Below, in pieces: positions 25,236 through 33,333 of a stretch of 64,000 nt of DNA (position 1 is the first letter of the stretch; every line of letters starts with the position of its first letter). The position numbers were made by a program, and so were the translations under genes. Source of the DNA: B46-G9 sp964581175 (GTDB lineage: Bacteria; Desulfobacterota; DSM-4660; Desulfatiglandales; Desulfatiglandaceae); the NCBI GenBank assembly GCA_964581175.1, contig CAZONI010000009.1:1-64000 (forward strand), read 5' to 3'. A model generated the notes under the pieces. That model saw only the letters and a program-made list of their open reading frames with translations, did not search any database and had not been told where the DNA came from.

Positions 25236-26687
25236 CTAGCCGCACGCCCTCCCCTTCAACTGGAAAAAGTACCTCAGTCCTTTTCTGACCTTATCCGAGA
25301 AGATCTTCGGTGAAAAATAAGCGCCTACCACCTTCTTGTTGATCTCGCCCAGCGTCGGATAGGGGTGCACTGCCGAGGCGAGGCGAGAGAGTTTTACCTT
25401 CCCGTTCAACGCGGCGACCCATTCATTCAGGAGTTCCCCTGCATCCGGTCCCACAATCTGAACGCCCAGGGGGTTCTCCTTTTCGTCCAGGAGCATCTTT
25501 ATCTTGCCGATTCCTTCTCCCGCTGCAAGGCCCCTGTCATTCCCTTTGAAGGACTCCGACCAGACTGTATACACGAGTCCCGCTTCCTTGGCCCTCTTTT
25601 CGTTCAGCCCTATGCTTGCGAGTTCCGGATCCGAATAGGTGCACCAGGGCAGCCAGGTATAGTCCACCCTCCTCGGCAGGTGAAAGACGGCATTGCTCAC
25701 CACGATACCTCCCTCGTACCCGGCAGCGTGGGTGAACTGGTAGGCGCCGGTAACGTCGCCGGCCCCATAGATATGCTTCAGGTTCGTCCTCAGACGATCG
25801 TCCACCTTGAGTCCTTTTCTATCAAGTTCCACATCGATACCTTCAAGCCCCAAATCCATGATATTTGGTTCCCTTCCCATGGCCACAAGGATCTTTTCGG
25901 CCCTTAAAGACAGGGATGCGCCGTCTTCCTGTTTGACCACCACCACCTGGGAATTCTCACCGTGGCTGGAAATGTGCTGGACCGTTGCATTAAGATGGAA
26001 TCGGACACCCTCGGAGCGCAGCGCCTCCAGCACCACATCGGCCATGTCCTTGTCTTCCTTGCTCAGGATCTGACTGCTGCGCTGAACCACATGGACTTCC
26101 ATACCCAGCCGGCAAAACGCCTGTGCCATCTCTGCGGCAACGGGACCGGCGCCCAGGATGATCATGGATTCCGGCAGGCGGTAGAGAGAAAAAATATCCT
26201 TGTTGGTGAGAAACGGGGTATCCGAAAGCCCTTCAAAGGGGGGCGCGGCCGGTGATGAGCCGGTGGCGATGACCCATCGCCTGGCAGTATACGTTTGCCG
26301 TTCCACTTTGACGGCATGGTCATCTGAAAACACCGGAGAGCCGAATACCACCTTCGCGCCCAGGCTGCAAAACCGCTCCTCGGAATCGTGCGCCTGGATG
26401 GTCCGGATGACGGACTGGATCCTTTTCCGGACCTCGGCGTAATCCACCGGCGGAAGTTCAACCGAGGGCAGCCCGAACTCCCGGGACACCTTCATCAGGT
26501 GGCGCACCTGTGCACTCCTGATCAGGGTCTTGCTCGGAACGCACCCGAAATGGAGACAGTCTCCTCCCAGTTCCTTCTCTTTTTCGATGAGCAGGGTCTT
26601 GGCTCCGAGTTGCGCCGCTCCCGCGGCCACGGTCAGGCCCGCCGCACCGCCGCCGATAATCCCGATATCGTAATCATACGATGGCAT
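25236..26687 (-). CDS. Mercuric reductase-like / dihydrolipoamide dehydrogenase-family FAD disulfide oxidoreductase
   Basis: A 483-aa class I pyridine nucleotide-disulfide oxidoreductase: FAD motif DIGIIGGGAAGLTVAAGAAQLG, redox-active disulfide GGDCLHFGCVPSKTLI (residues 43-48), NAD(P) motif MIILGAGPVAAEMAQAF, HIYGAGDVTG and the C-terminal dimerisation region (VHPYPTLGEINKKV, with the His of the active-site base). It lacks the MerA N-terminal HMA domain and the C-terminal vicinal Cys pair, so it is unlikely to be a true mercuric reductase. First gene of a long minus-strand run; it is followed by TVP38, a common pairing. Confidence 0.88.
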   Translation of the reverse strand: MPSYDYDIGIIGGGAAGLTVAAGAAQLGAKTLLIEKEKELGGDCLHFGCVPSKTLIRSAQVRHLMKVSREFGLPSVELPPVDYAEVRKRIQSVIRTIQAHDSEERFCSLGAKVVFGSPVFSDDHAVKVERQTYTARRWVIATGSSPAAPPFEGLSDTPFLTNKDIFSLYRLPESMIILGAGPVAAEMAQAFCRLGMEVHVVQRSSQILSKEDKDMADVVLEALRSEGVRFHLNATVQHISSHGENSQVVVVKQEDGASLSLRAEKILVAMGREPNIMDLGLEGIDVELDRKGLKVDDRLRTNLKHIYGAGDVTGAYQFTHAAGYEGGIVVSNAVFHLPRRVDYTWLPWCTYSDPELASIGLNEKRAKEAGLVYTVWSESFKGNDRGLAAGEGIGKIKMLLDEKENPLGVQIVGPDAGELLNEWVAALNGKVKLSRLASAVHPYPTLGEINKKVVGAYFSPKIFSDKVRKGLRYFFQLKGRACG

Positions 26688-26746
26688 CTTTCCCTCCCGC
26701 CCTTACTCCTCGCCTCTTGCCGATACGGCTCACTGGCCGTTTCTGA

Positions 26747-27220
26747 CTACATATCATGCATGTAGAGGCTCTCGTACAGGGTCTCCAGCCGGGATAGATG
26801 CCCTTCCTCGTCCTGCGCAAGGCCGGTGAACATCTTTTCCATGGGAGCGCCGCCGCATTGACCGGCCATGGCCCTGTAGAAATCAACGGAACGCTTTTCC
26901 TCATGGACTGCATAGACCATCACGTCCTGATCATTGGCCGAAGAATCGAGCGGCTTTTCCTGCAGGAGGAGCGCCAGTTTCATGCTCGGGCCCTCTTTTT
27001 GGCCCGCATCATGAAGCTGGACCGTATCTTCAAAGTAGGCCTTTTCAAGGATGTACTTGTGCTTGAGTTCATCCAGGGCCAAATCTCTCAGCACGTCTTT
27101 TGCCAGCCGATCCTTCACCCTGAGGTACATATCTCTATAGGTAGCAAAACTCTTGGCCTCCATTTCGATCGCCTTTTCCAGGGCAACTTCACGGGTATAA
27201 CAGACATCCTGCGTTTCCAT
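26747..27220 (-). CDS. Ferritin-like diiron protein
   Basis: A 157-aa four-helix protein with ferritin/rubrerythrin-type ligands in each half: AIEMEAKSFATYRDMY with ALDELKHKYILEKA, and VHEEKRSVDFYRAMA with AQDEEGHLSRLETLYE. No rubredoxin centre. ATG 27220 is preceded by GAGGAGGA. It is close to the disulfide oxidoreductase (59-bp gap) and divergent from the ferredoxin. Probably oxidative stress or iron related. Confidence 0.85.
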   Translation of the reverse strand: METQDVCYTREVALEKAIEMEAKSFATYRDMYLRVKDRLAKDVLRDLALDELKHKYILEKAYFEDTVQLHDAGQKEGPSMKLALLLQEKPLDSSANDQDVMVYAVHEEKRSVDFYRAMAGQCGGAPMEKMFTGLAQDEEGHLSRLETLYESLYMHDM

Positions 27221-27528
27221 TCTTTCCTCCTCAGTTCCCAAGTGTTAAATTTTGTGCCGGGCTTTGATGTGGATTTGAGGTATGCGACACTCACTGGGCA
27301 AGATATGTACTATGCCGCCATAATCAAATAAAAATAGCATATATTTCATAAATCAGCAACTTGGATATTCGGCTTGACAACAACTGCTGAAAAAATCATA
27401 AAAAGAGAGTAGAGTCATCACAGGCTGATTTTCTCACAGAGAGTCGAGATTTATATGCTGCTCTCCCGGCCATTCAGAAGGAAAATCGCGAAAGACCAGA
27501 GCGGAAAACACTACTTGAGGAGGAGACC

Positions 27529-27723
27529 GTGAAAGCAAGAATTGACGACGAGCTTTGTATGGGAGACAAAAATTGCAATCTGCTTTGCCCCCAGGTATTC
27601 CAGTACGACGAAGACCAGTTGATATCCAGAGTTCTTTTGGAGGAAATACCTGAGCAGTACCAGGATCTGGTGAGACAGGCAGCGAGAGAATGCGCCCCTG
27701 GCGCCATCATCGTTGAAGAATGA
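27529..27723 (+). CDS. Small ferredoxin
   Basis: A 64-aa single-cluster ferredoxin: LCMGDKNCNLLCPQVFQYDE (C-x5-C-x3-C-P) and a distal CAPGAIIVEE cysteine. The first spacing is longer than the usual C-x2-C-x2-C, as in ferredoxins that may carry a 3Fe-4S or 4Fe-4S cluster with a non-Cys ligand. It starts a plus-strand operon with the FMN oxidase 60 bp downstream and could be its electron acceptor. An AGGAGGAG site precedes the GTG/ATG start region. Confidence 0.8.
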   Translation: MKARIDDELCMGDKNCNLLCPQVFQYDEDQLISRVLLEEIPEQYQDLVRQAARECAPGAIIVEE

Positions 27724-27782
27724 TCCTGACCAGTCAGGCGGACAAACCGGAAGTGTGGAACTGATAGGGGAAGGAATGCGCG

Positions 27783-28805
27783 TTGCATCAGCCCGGAGAA
27801 GAGGAGCTCGAAAGGGACCCGAAGGTATTTGAAGGACAAACAGACATGGAACTGAATGAAATCTACAAGAAGGGAAAAGAGACATTATCGGCAAAGGAAA
27901 TCGGTGTCTTTCTGGGAGGCGTTGAAACTGAGTTCGTCATGGGCCACAACCGCCGGGTCCTGGATCGATACACCTTCAGGCAGAAGGCCATCGATGCCGA
28001 GTCTGAGCCCGACACCGGATTGAAGGTCCTCGGGGTGACCCTTGGGACACCCGTGATCATGTCGGCCATGACCATGCCCATCCCGGCCATTAGGGAAGAC
28101 GGCCTTCTGAAAGTAGCACGGGGACTGAAAGATGCCGGGAGTCTCATGTGGACCGGATCGCCCATTCCCGCAGACTTGAAAGGAATCAAGGCCACGGGTG
28201 TTCTCCTGGCTGCGAATGTCAAGCCTTTGAAAGAACGGAAGAAGATGTATGAGGCACTCGATACCATGCAGGAAGCAGGAGTAGATTGGGTGGGCATTGA
28301 GATTGACTCAGGCCAGGGAACCAAGATCCTGGACAGGCAGATGGTCTCTGATTGCTCTCCCCTCTCTCTTTCAGAGCTGCAGAACATCCGAAAGGCCGTT
28401 CGCCTGCCGCTCATTTTCAAAGGAATCCTGAGCGGCGAGGATGCAGTCAAGGCTGCGGATTCGGGTGCGGATGGAATCATCGTCTCAAACCACGGGGCTC
28501 ACACCATCGACTATCTCCCCCATCCCCTGCAGGTGATGGAGGAAATCACGAAAAAAGTAGGGGGCAAGTTCGTCATCATGGCAGATGGGGGCTTCAGGCG
28601 GGGAAGCGATGTCCTGAAGGGTCTCGCTTTCGGCGCCTCCCTGGTGGGTCTGGGCAGGCCCATTCTCTACGGTCTTGCCGCGGATGGGCAACAGGGGGTG
28701 TGCGACGTAGTAACCGCGATAACCGGTGAATTGAAACGTATCCTGAGTATGGTGGGGGCACCGGATGTTCAGCATCTGGGAAGGGATGTATTAATAGAAG
28801 AGTGA
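27783..28805 (+). CDS. FMN-dependent alpha-hydroxy-acid oxidase family protein
   Basis: A 340-aa TIM-barrel flavoprotein: TPVIMSAMTMPIPAI, DWVGIEIDSGQGTKIL, LIFKGILSGEDAVKAADSGADGIIVSNHGA, FVIMADGGFRRGSDVLKGLAFGAS and VGLGRPILYGLAADG are the FMN and active-site blocks of the lactate/glycolate oxidase and IPP isomerase 2 superfamily. In the catalytic SNHGA segment the His that normally abstracts the proton is present. In anaerobes these proteins usually act as dehydrogenases. The start may be TTG 27783 or ATG 27846 (319 aa), both with partial ribosome binding sites. Follows the ferredoxin gene. Confidence 0.85.
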   Translation: MHQPGEEELERDPKVFEGQTDMELNEIYKKGKETLSAKEIGVFLGGVETEFVMGHNRRVLDRYTFRQKAIDAESEPDTGLKVLGVTLGTPVIMSAMTMPIPAIREDGLLKVARGLKDAGSLMWTGSPIPADLKGIKATGVLLAANVKPLKERKKMYEALDTMQEAGVDWVGIEIDSGQGTKILDRQMVSDCSPLSLSELQNIRKAVRLPLIFKGILSGEDAVKAADSGADGIIVSNHGAHTIDYLPHPLQVMEEITKKVGGKFVIMADGGFRRGSDVLKGLAFGASLVGLGRPILYGLAADGQQGVCDVVTAITGELKRILSMVGAPDVQHLGRDVLIEE

Positions 28806-28822
28806 ACGGATGAACCGGAAAC

Positions 28823-29035
28823 CTATCCGCCGAAGTTGGGGTTAATAAATTCAATCCTGTCGCCGTCTGAGAGGATTTTTCCGGAATAATCGCGGGGATA
28901 TACGAAACGACCGTTGACTTCCACGATCAGGTGCACGTCACCGTCCCCGTGACTCTGAATCAATTGAGCCAGACTGCAGCCTGCGGGTATTCTTTCGGAG
29001 AATCCGTTCAATTCAATCTCTATCTCCGCCGGCAC
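28823..29035 (-). CDS. ThiS/MoaD-like sulfur carrier protein
   Basis: A 70-aa beta-grasp protein: IELNGFSERIPAGCSLAQLIQ at the start, VEVNGRFVYPRDYSGKILSDGDRIEFIN in the centre and a C-terminal Gly-Gly (NPNFGG), the diagnostic end of ThiS/MoaD carriers, which is adenylated and then thiocarboxylated. It starts at GTG 29035 with AAAGGACA upstream and overlaps the MOSC gene by 23 bp. Downstream position in an operon with MOSC and rhodanese proteins fits a sulfur-transfer chain. No thiG, moaE or activating E1-like enzyme is nearby, so its target is unknown. Confidence 0.85.
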   Translation of the reverse strand: MPAEIEIELNGFSERIPAGCSLAQLIQSHGDGDVHLIVEVNGRFVYPRDYSGKILSDGDRIEFINPNFGG

Positions 29036-29495
29036 TTTCTGTCCTTTTTCTCTCCGGGTTGCTGTTGTCTATGATTCGTATGGCATCCCCTTTTCGTATT
29101 TTCCCCCCGTGGAGTACTCTTCCGAATATGCCTTCCCTGGGCATGATGCAGTCCCCGGCCCTGTAATAAATTGCACATCGGGTATGGCACTCCTTGCCGA
29201 TCTGGGTGATCTCGACAACGGCGGAATCTCCCAGCTTCACAAGGGTTCCGATTGGGACCTGAAGCCAGTTGATGCCGCTGGTAGCAATATTTTCGGCAAA
29301 ATCACCGAAGCCCACATCGAGCCCCCTTGCCTGGGCCTTTTCGATGCTTTCCGCTGCCAAGAAGCTCACCTGTCTGTGCCACGGTCCGGCATGGGCATCA
29401 CCCCGAAGGCCATGGTCAAAGACGAGCTCAGCCGCTTCCACAGGCTCTTTGGGCGTTCCTTTCTTCCTGCTCACAGCAATTGATACGATCTCCAT
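29013..29495 (-). CDS. MOSC-domain protein
   Basis: A 160-aa single-domain MOSC protein: ELVFDHGLRGDAHAGPWHRQVSFLA and IGKECHTRCAIYYRAGDCIMPREGIFGRVLHGGKI are family signatures; the second block carries the conserved cysteine proposed to hold a sulfane sulfur. MOSC domains are found in molybdenum-cofactor sulfurases and as stand-alone sulfur carriers. It follows the exported selenorhodanese by about 30 bp and overlaps the ThiS-like gene, so the four-gene run looks co-transcribed. ATG 29495 is chosen; an upstream GTG at 29516 is possible. Confidence 0.85.
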   Translation of the reverse strand: MEIVSIAVSRKKGTPKEPVEAAELVFDHGLRGDAHAGPWHRQVSFLAAESIEKAQARGLDVGFGDFAENIATSGINWLQVPIGTLVKLGDSAVVEITQIGKECHTRCAIYYRAGDCIMPREGIFGRVLHGGKIRKGDAIRIIDNSNPERKRTESAGGDRD

Positions 29496-29525
29496 CTCCC
29501 TGCTTTTCCCTTGCACTCTATCGAG

Positions 29526-29933
29526 TCACTTGTTTTCCGTGGGAAGATGCGCGTTGTTCCACGCATTCCACCCCCCCTTGAGCGCGAAAACCTTGGGATA
29601 TCCCGCCTTGATGAATTCTTGTGCCACACGGGCACTCGTGGCTTCGTGGTCTCAGGCGCAGTAAAAAACAAGCGTCTTCTCCTTAGGATATTTGTTCATC
29701 CAGTCCTTTACGTTAAAGGGGTCTTCCCTTTTTGCTCCCTTGATTTTAAGCTTGCTGTCATTCCAGTCATACGGGAGTCGGACATCCACCACGATCACAT
29801 CGAGCTCTCCCAAAATCTTGTTCAATGATTCTTCCGATATCCTCTTCACATCCTGTGCATTTGATGTCCCAATGCCGGCGAACAGCGCAGCCACGAAAAG
29901 TATCAGCGTTCCCCACATGACTCTCTTTCTCAT
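29526..29933 (-). CDS. Exported single-domain rhodanese with selenocysteine (C-x-U)
   Basis: Read through an in-frame UGA (29652-29654) this is a 135-aa protein. Residues 1-26 are a signal peptide (ILFVAALFAGIGTSNA). Then a rhodanese domain follows: LDVIVVDVRLPYDWND, then the loop FYCA-Sec94-DHEATSARVAQEFI, and KVFALKGGWNAWN to the end. The loop motif CxU corresponds to the CxC(P) of the EATSARVA rhodanese subgroup, so Sec94 replaces the second cysteine. Stopping at UGA would cut the domain at its catalytic loop, which is not a sensible protein. It lies 114 bp downstream of the rhodanese-octaheme gene and 30 bp upstream of the MOSC gene. Probably periplasmic. Confidence 0.85.
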
Positions 29934-30047
29934 TCCATTCTCCTTTCTTGTGCTTACCGTTTGTCACCCCGCAGAAAGTCTTCGATCAAAACCGGGAAAA
30001 GGGTCTTCTTCCCATCACTGGTACCGGAAAGGAGCAAGACCTCCTGT

Positions 30048-31688
30048 TCACTGGTTTGATACGTTTTTCTTCATCCGGGCCTTCCAGCGCAGGTCCGCGG
30101 CCATCTCCTTGATCTCACTCAGGGCCTGTTCCATCTCACCCAACCCGGACCAGAACGCATAGGTTGGATTTCCGTGAAAGGCCCCGTGAAACGCCCGCAT
30201 GCGGCATTGTCCAAACATGCGCCAGAGCTTTATCTCGATGCTCCTTGGATTCTTCAAAGGGGCCATGAAATCGGGAAACGGCTGCTTATACCCTTCCGGC
30301 TTTTGAAGGGTGCCGTCTTCGTAGAGAGCGGCAACAACGCCAATGGCCTGGGCCATGAGGAGATCGGTCTTCCGGATCATTCGATCTCCCTTGTCGAGTT
30401 CCTCCTCTGCAAAGGAGATGGTGTGGCACCCGCTGCAACCCACGAGCATCTTTTTCCGTTCGTTTTTCCAGCCCGCATCTGTCTGGCGGAATACACTCCT
30501 CCGCTTCATGACCTTCATACTGGGCGTGGGTTTCCCTTCGGGATCCGTTAATCCCAGTGCACGAAATATCGTCCCGGATGCTGCAATCCATTCCTTGTCG
30601 TCCTTCATCTCCAGACGCACCCCCAGGAAACCCCATGATGTTCTCACCTCATGATCGCCCTCTCCCATGTGACAGGTCTGGCAGGTAGGCGCGGAGGTCG
30701 ATTTTGGAAGGATGCCCATCTGCTTGAGCGCAAATCGGACTCCGTGTTTGGAGCCGGAATACATCTCCCATTGCGCATGGTCCGCACCGCTGTGACAGGT
30801 CTGGCATGCCTGGGGCTGCTGGGCCTCCTTTTTGAAAAAAGTATGCCGCGTGTGGCACACGTCACAGGAGGCCATGCCGAACCCGGCGCCCTTTTTCAAC
30901 AGCTTTCTGATATCCCTTCTTGATTTGAGCCCGATCCGGTGACAACTCACACAGTCCTTGGTGCCTTCGAGAGAGCTCATGGACTTCCAGTGGGCCGTGG
31001 GCAGGGCCTGCATCGCATACCAGGCTTCCGCATGCTTTCCCGCCGTGAACTGATCCCCTTGCACCTGATGGCACTGGATGCACCGGTCCGGGGTCACGGC
31101 CCGCGCCTTCGCGACGTCTTCTTCGGAAGAATGATAGTCGCCGTGGCATACGGAGCAGGTAACGTCCTTCTTGCTGTGCTTGCTGAGTCTCCAGTCAGAG
31201 ACGATGTCAGGAGTAACGCTCTCATGGCAGGCGACACATTCTCTCCTGATATTCCATTTTTTTTCGAGGGGCAGCTTGGCCTCGACCCAGCCATGATATC
31301 CGCCCTTAAGCGCATACACTTTCGTAAAACCGAGCTCTTTCAGTTGATGTGCCACCCGGGCACTGGTGGACTCAGCCGGTCATGCTCAGTACAAAATGAT
31401 TGTTTGGTCCTTTTTGTACTTATGGGCCCATGACTGCACCTTATCCGGGTCCTCACGGACAGCGCCCGGGAGTTTGTCAAGGCTCTCCTTGAACTGCGGG
31501 GTCAGCCGCACATCTATGATAACGGGTGGCGGGACCTCTCCCCGGAGTTTATGGCACTGTTTCGCAGAGATCCGGGGCACATCAGGATAAGGGATCGGCA
31601 TCTCATCGCTGCAGATTCCCTGAACCGGAGTGAACAAGAAGACGAATCCGAAAAGAAAGCCTAGAAAAACGGAACCGGTGGGTCTCAT
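30048..31688 (-). CDS. Exported fusion of a selenocysteine rhodanese (U-x-U) to an HAO-family octaheme cytochrome c
   Basis: The frame is continuous for 546 aa if two UGA codons (31386-31388 and 31380-31382) are read as selenocysteine. Residues 1-26 are a signal peptide. Residues 35-140 are a rhodanese domain with loop ILY-Sec101-A-Sec103-PAESTSARVAHQL, ending in YALKGGYHGWVEA. From about residue 150 there are eight CxxCH heme motifs (CVACH, CSVCH, CIQCH, CVSCH, CDVCH, CQTCH twice, CSGCH), with HAO-type signatures GADHAQWEMYSGSKHG and HMGEGDHEVRTSWGF. The hydroxylamine-oxidoreductase family is clear. ATG 31688 has GGAGGAGA. The UxU loop corresponds to CxC in Cys homologues. It heads an operon with a second selenorhodanese, MOSC and ThiS. 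A pseudogene is unlikely because both UGAs fall exactly on redox positions. Confidence 0.87.
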
Positions 31689-32101
31689 TTTCTCCTCCGA
31701 ATCTGCCGGCAAAGGATGTCCGATAATCTTGCTAACCAAATAATCATACGGTAGTCGAGTTTTCAGGTCAACAGAATAACCGCCGGTGCATCTAACCGGG
31801 GACCGGAGACAAGCGTTGTGGTATCAAAGCATACCATCACATTTTGTTTGCGTCTCCCCCACAAAAAATTTAGTATCGAATACACTGGGGTCAGATGGAA
31901 AGGGCTCGTTTGTTCCAGTATCTCCAGAGTGACTATACTGACCTAGATTGCCTAAAGTGCCTGGAGTTGAGGAATTTCTTTTCATTCTATTGAATAGAAA
32001 AATGATGTTTTCCATTAACTCTAGATCACTTTGTCACTTTGGCCTCTTTCCTCGCCCTGGGACAAATTTTTTCAATGAGCAACACATCAGGGAGGTGCGG
32101 A

Positions 32102-32503
32102 ATGGATCGGCAAAAACTTCTGGAGGTTTTCAACAAACAACCTCGAATCGGAACGCTCAGCACGGCAAACGCAAAAGGAGAAGTCAATGTGGCCGTCTTC
32201 GGTTCCCCGCAGATGATTGATGAAAACACCGTGGTCATGGGCATTGGAGAGAACCGTTCTTTCAGTAATCTCCGTGAGAATCCCCGGGCGGTCTTCATCG
32301 TTCTGGAACCGGGGGAAACCCTGATGGACTGGAAAGGCGCCAGGGTATACCTGGAGGCGCTGGACATCGAGACAGGGGGCGGGTTCTACGATCAGATCAG
32401 AGACAATATTGCCAAGACCTCCGGGGAGCTGGCAGCCAGAATGATTCACGCCGCTATCCGTTTCCGAATCACCGAAGTGAGACCGATCGTAGACCTTGGG
32501 TGA
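32102..32503 (+). CDS. Pyridoxamine 5'-phosphate oxidase-like FMN-binding protein
   Basis: A 133-aa split-barrel protein: KLLEVFNKQPRIGTLSTANAKGEVNVAVFGSPQMID is the N-terminal flavin-binding block, followed by SFSNLRENPRAVFIV and a C-terminal RFRITEVRPI. It belongs to the PNPOx-like/general stress FMN-binding group that reduces small molecules or binds flavin. ATG 32102 is chosen because GGGAGG lies at a good distance; a longer frame exists but has no ribosome binding site. It is divergent from the octaheme operon and 70 bp upstream of an OsmC-like gene. Confidence 0.8.
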   Translation: MDRQKLLEVFNKQPRIGTLSTANAKGEVNVAVFGSPQMIDENTVVMGIGENRSFSNLRENPRAVFIVLEPGETLMDWKGARVYLEALDIETGGGFYDQIRDNIAKTSGELAARMIHAAIRFRITEVRPIVDLG

Positions 32504-32576
32504 CCGGCCTGGTTGTCACGGTCGCCGTTCAGGGTCTACCATGAAAATATATGACGAAAGGAGAACACAGGAGTAC

Positions 32577-32975
32577 ATGAAAAAAGCAGTATTGGACGTA
32601 TCATTTCCGGGAGGAAAGCGAGTTGACGCGAAAATCGGGGAATTTGTGGCAAAGACAGATCAATCAATTGCTTATGGGGGTGACGCTTCCGCACCGGAGC
32701 CATTCCAGTTGTTTCTGGCCTCCCTTGCCACCTGTGCGGGTATTTACGCGCTCAATTTCTGCCAGGCCCGTAAGATAGAAACGGACGGCATGTTCCTGAC
32801 TATGGAATGTGATTGGGATGAGGAAAAAAAGAGGTATGAAAAGTTTTCAATCAACCTCAGACTGCCGGAGGATTTTTCTGAAAAATACAGGAAGGCGGTC
32901 ATTAAGGCTATGGACCTCTGTGCGGTCAAGAAACACATGATCGACCCGCCTGAATTCGAGGTAACCACTTCCTGA
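32577..32975 (+). CDS. OsmC-family protein
   Basis: A 132-aa OsmC/Ohr-fold protein: VLDVSFPGGKRVDAKIGEF, PEPFQLFLASLATCAGIYALNFC and AIKAMDLCAVKKHM. The two redox cysteines of the family (in LATCAGI and DLCAV) are present, so peroxide or thiol chemistry is plausible. ATG 32577 has AGGAG upstream. A related OsmC-like group in anaerobes carries selenocysteine; this one has Cys. It shares the strand with the PNPOx-like gene and probably forms an operon. Confidence 0.85.
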   Translation: MKKAVLDVSFPGGKRVDAKIGEFVAKTDQSIAYGGDASAPEPFQLFLASLATCAGIYALNFCQARKIETDGMFLTMECDWDEEKKRYEKFSINLRLPEDFSEKYRKAVIKAMDLCAVKKHMIDPPEFEVTTS

Positions 32976-33070
32976 CCCGGCGTACCTTAAAATCCAAGGT
33001 ATGCAATTCATAACCAGGAGAGTGACTCTCCTCTTGCAGAAAGGGAGGTCTTGGGTAACCCTCCGAGGAC

Positions 33071-33260
33071 GCCCAGGAAGTAGGCCTTTTCTGGAGTGAC
33101 TGGTGAGATGGCGCCGTCTTTTCGTGACTTATCAGTGGGGGAACCCGCAGCTCGACGCAGTCGAGAATGCGGAGGGGGTAGTAGCTATCCCACGCTGATA
33201 AGTCACAGAAAAGACCAGCCCGGAGCCTCGGAACGGAAGAAAAAGCTTCCTTTCTGAGCC
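33071..33260. repeat. Palindromic element, copy 1 (about 190 bp)
   Basis: About 90% similar by eye to 36399-36582. Its internal arms GTGACTTATCAG and CTGATAAGTCAC pair over 12 bp around a centre with its own hairpin CTCGAC-GCA-GTCGAG. Outer arms AGGCCTTTTCTGG and AGAAAAAGCTTCC also pair, imperfectly. Lies between the OsmC-like and hisHF genes. No open frame of transposase size. Confidence 0.8.
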
Positions 33261-33333
33261 TCACGCTCATCCGGACTCTTGAGCAGCGAAGAACGGAAAA
33301 ACCGGGTGAACTTAAAACGAATAAGGATTGAGG

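Noticed and set aside
25236..26687. A true mercuric reductase (merA) linked to the hgcAB genes
   Set aside because: It lacks the N-terminal metal-binding domain and the C-terminal vicinal cysteines that carry Hg(II) to the active site, and lies 30 kb from hgcAB.
31386..31739. A short exported protein ending at UGA, and a separate octaheme cytochrome starting at GTG 31355
   Set aside because: The cytochrome reading frame begins inside the rhodanese domain with no signal peptide of its own, while a c-type cytochrome needs export; reading through the UGAs supplies it.
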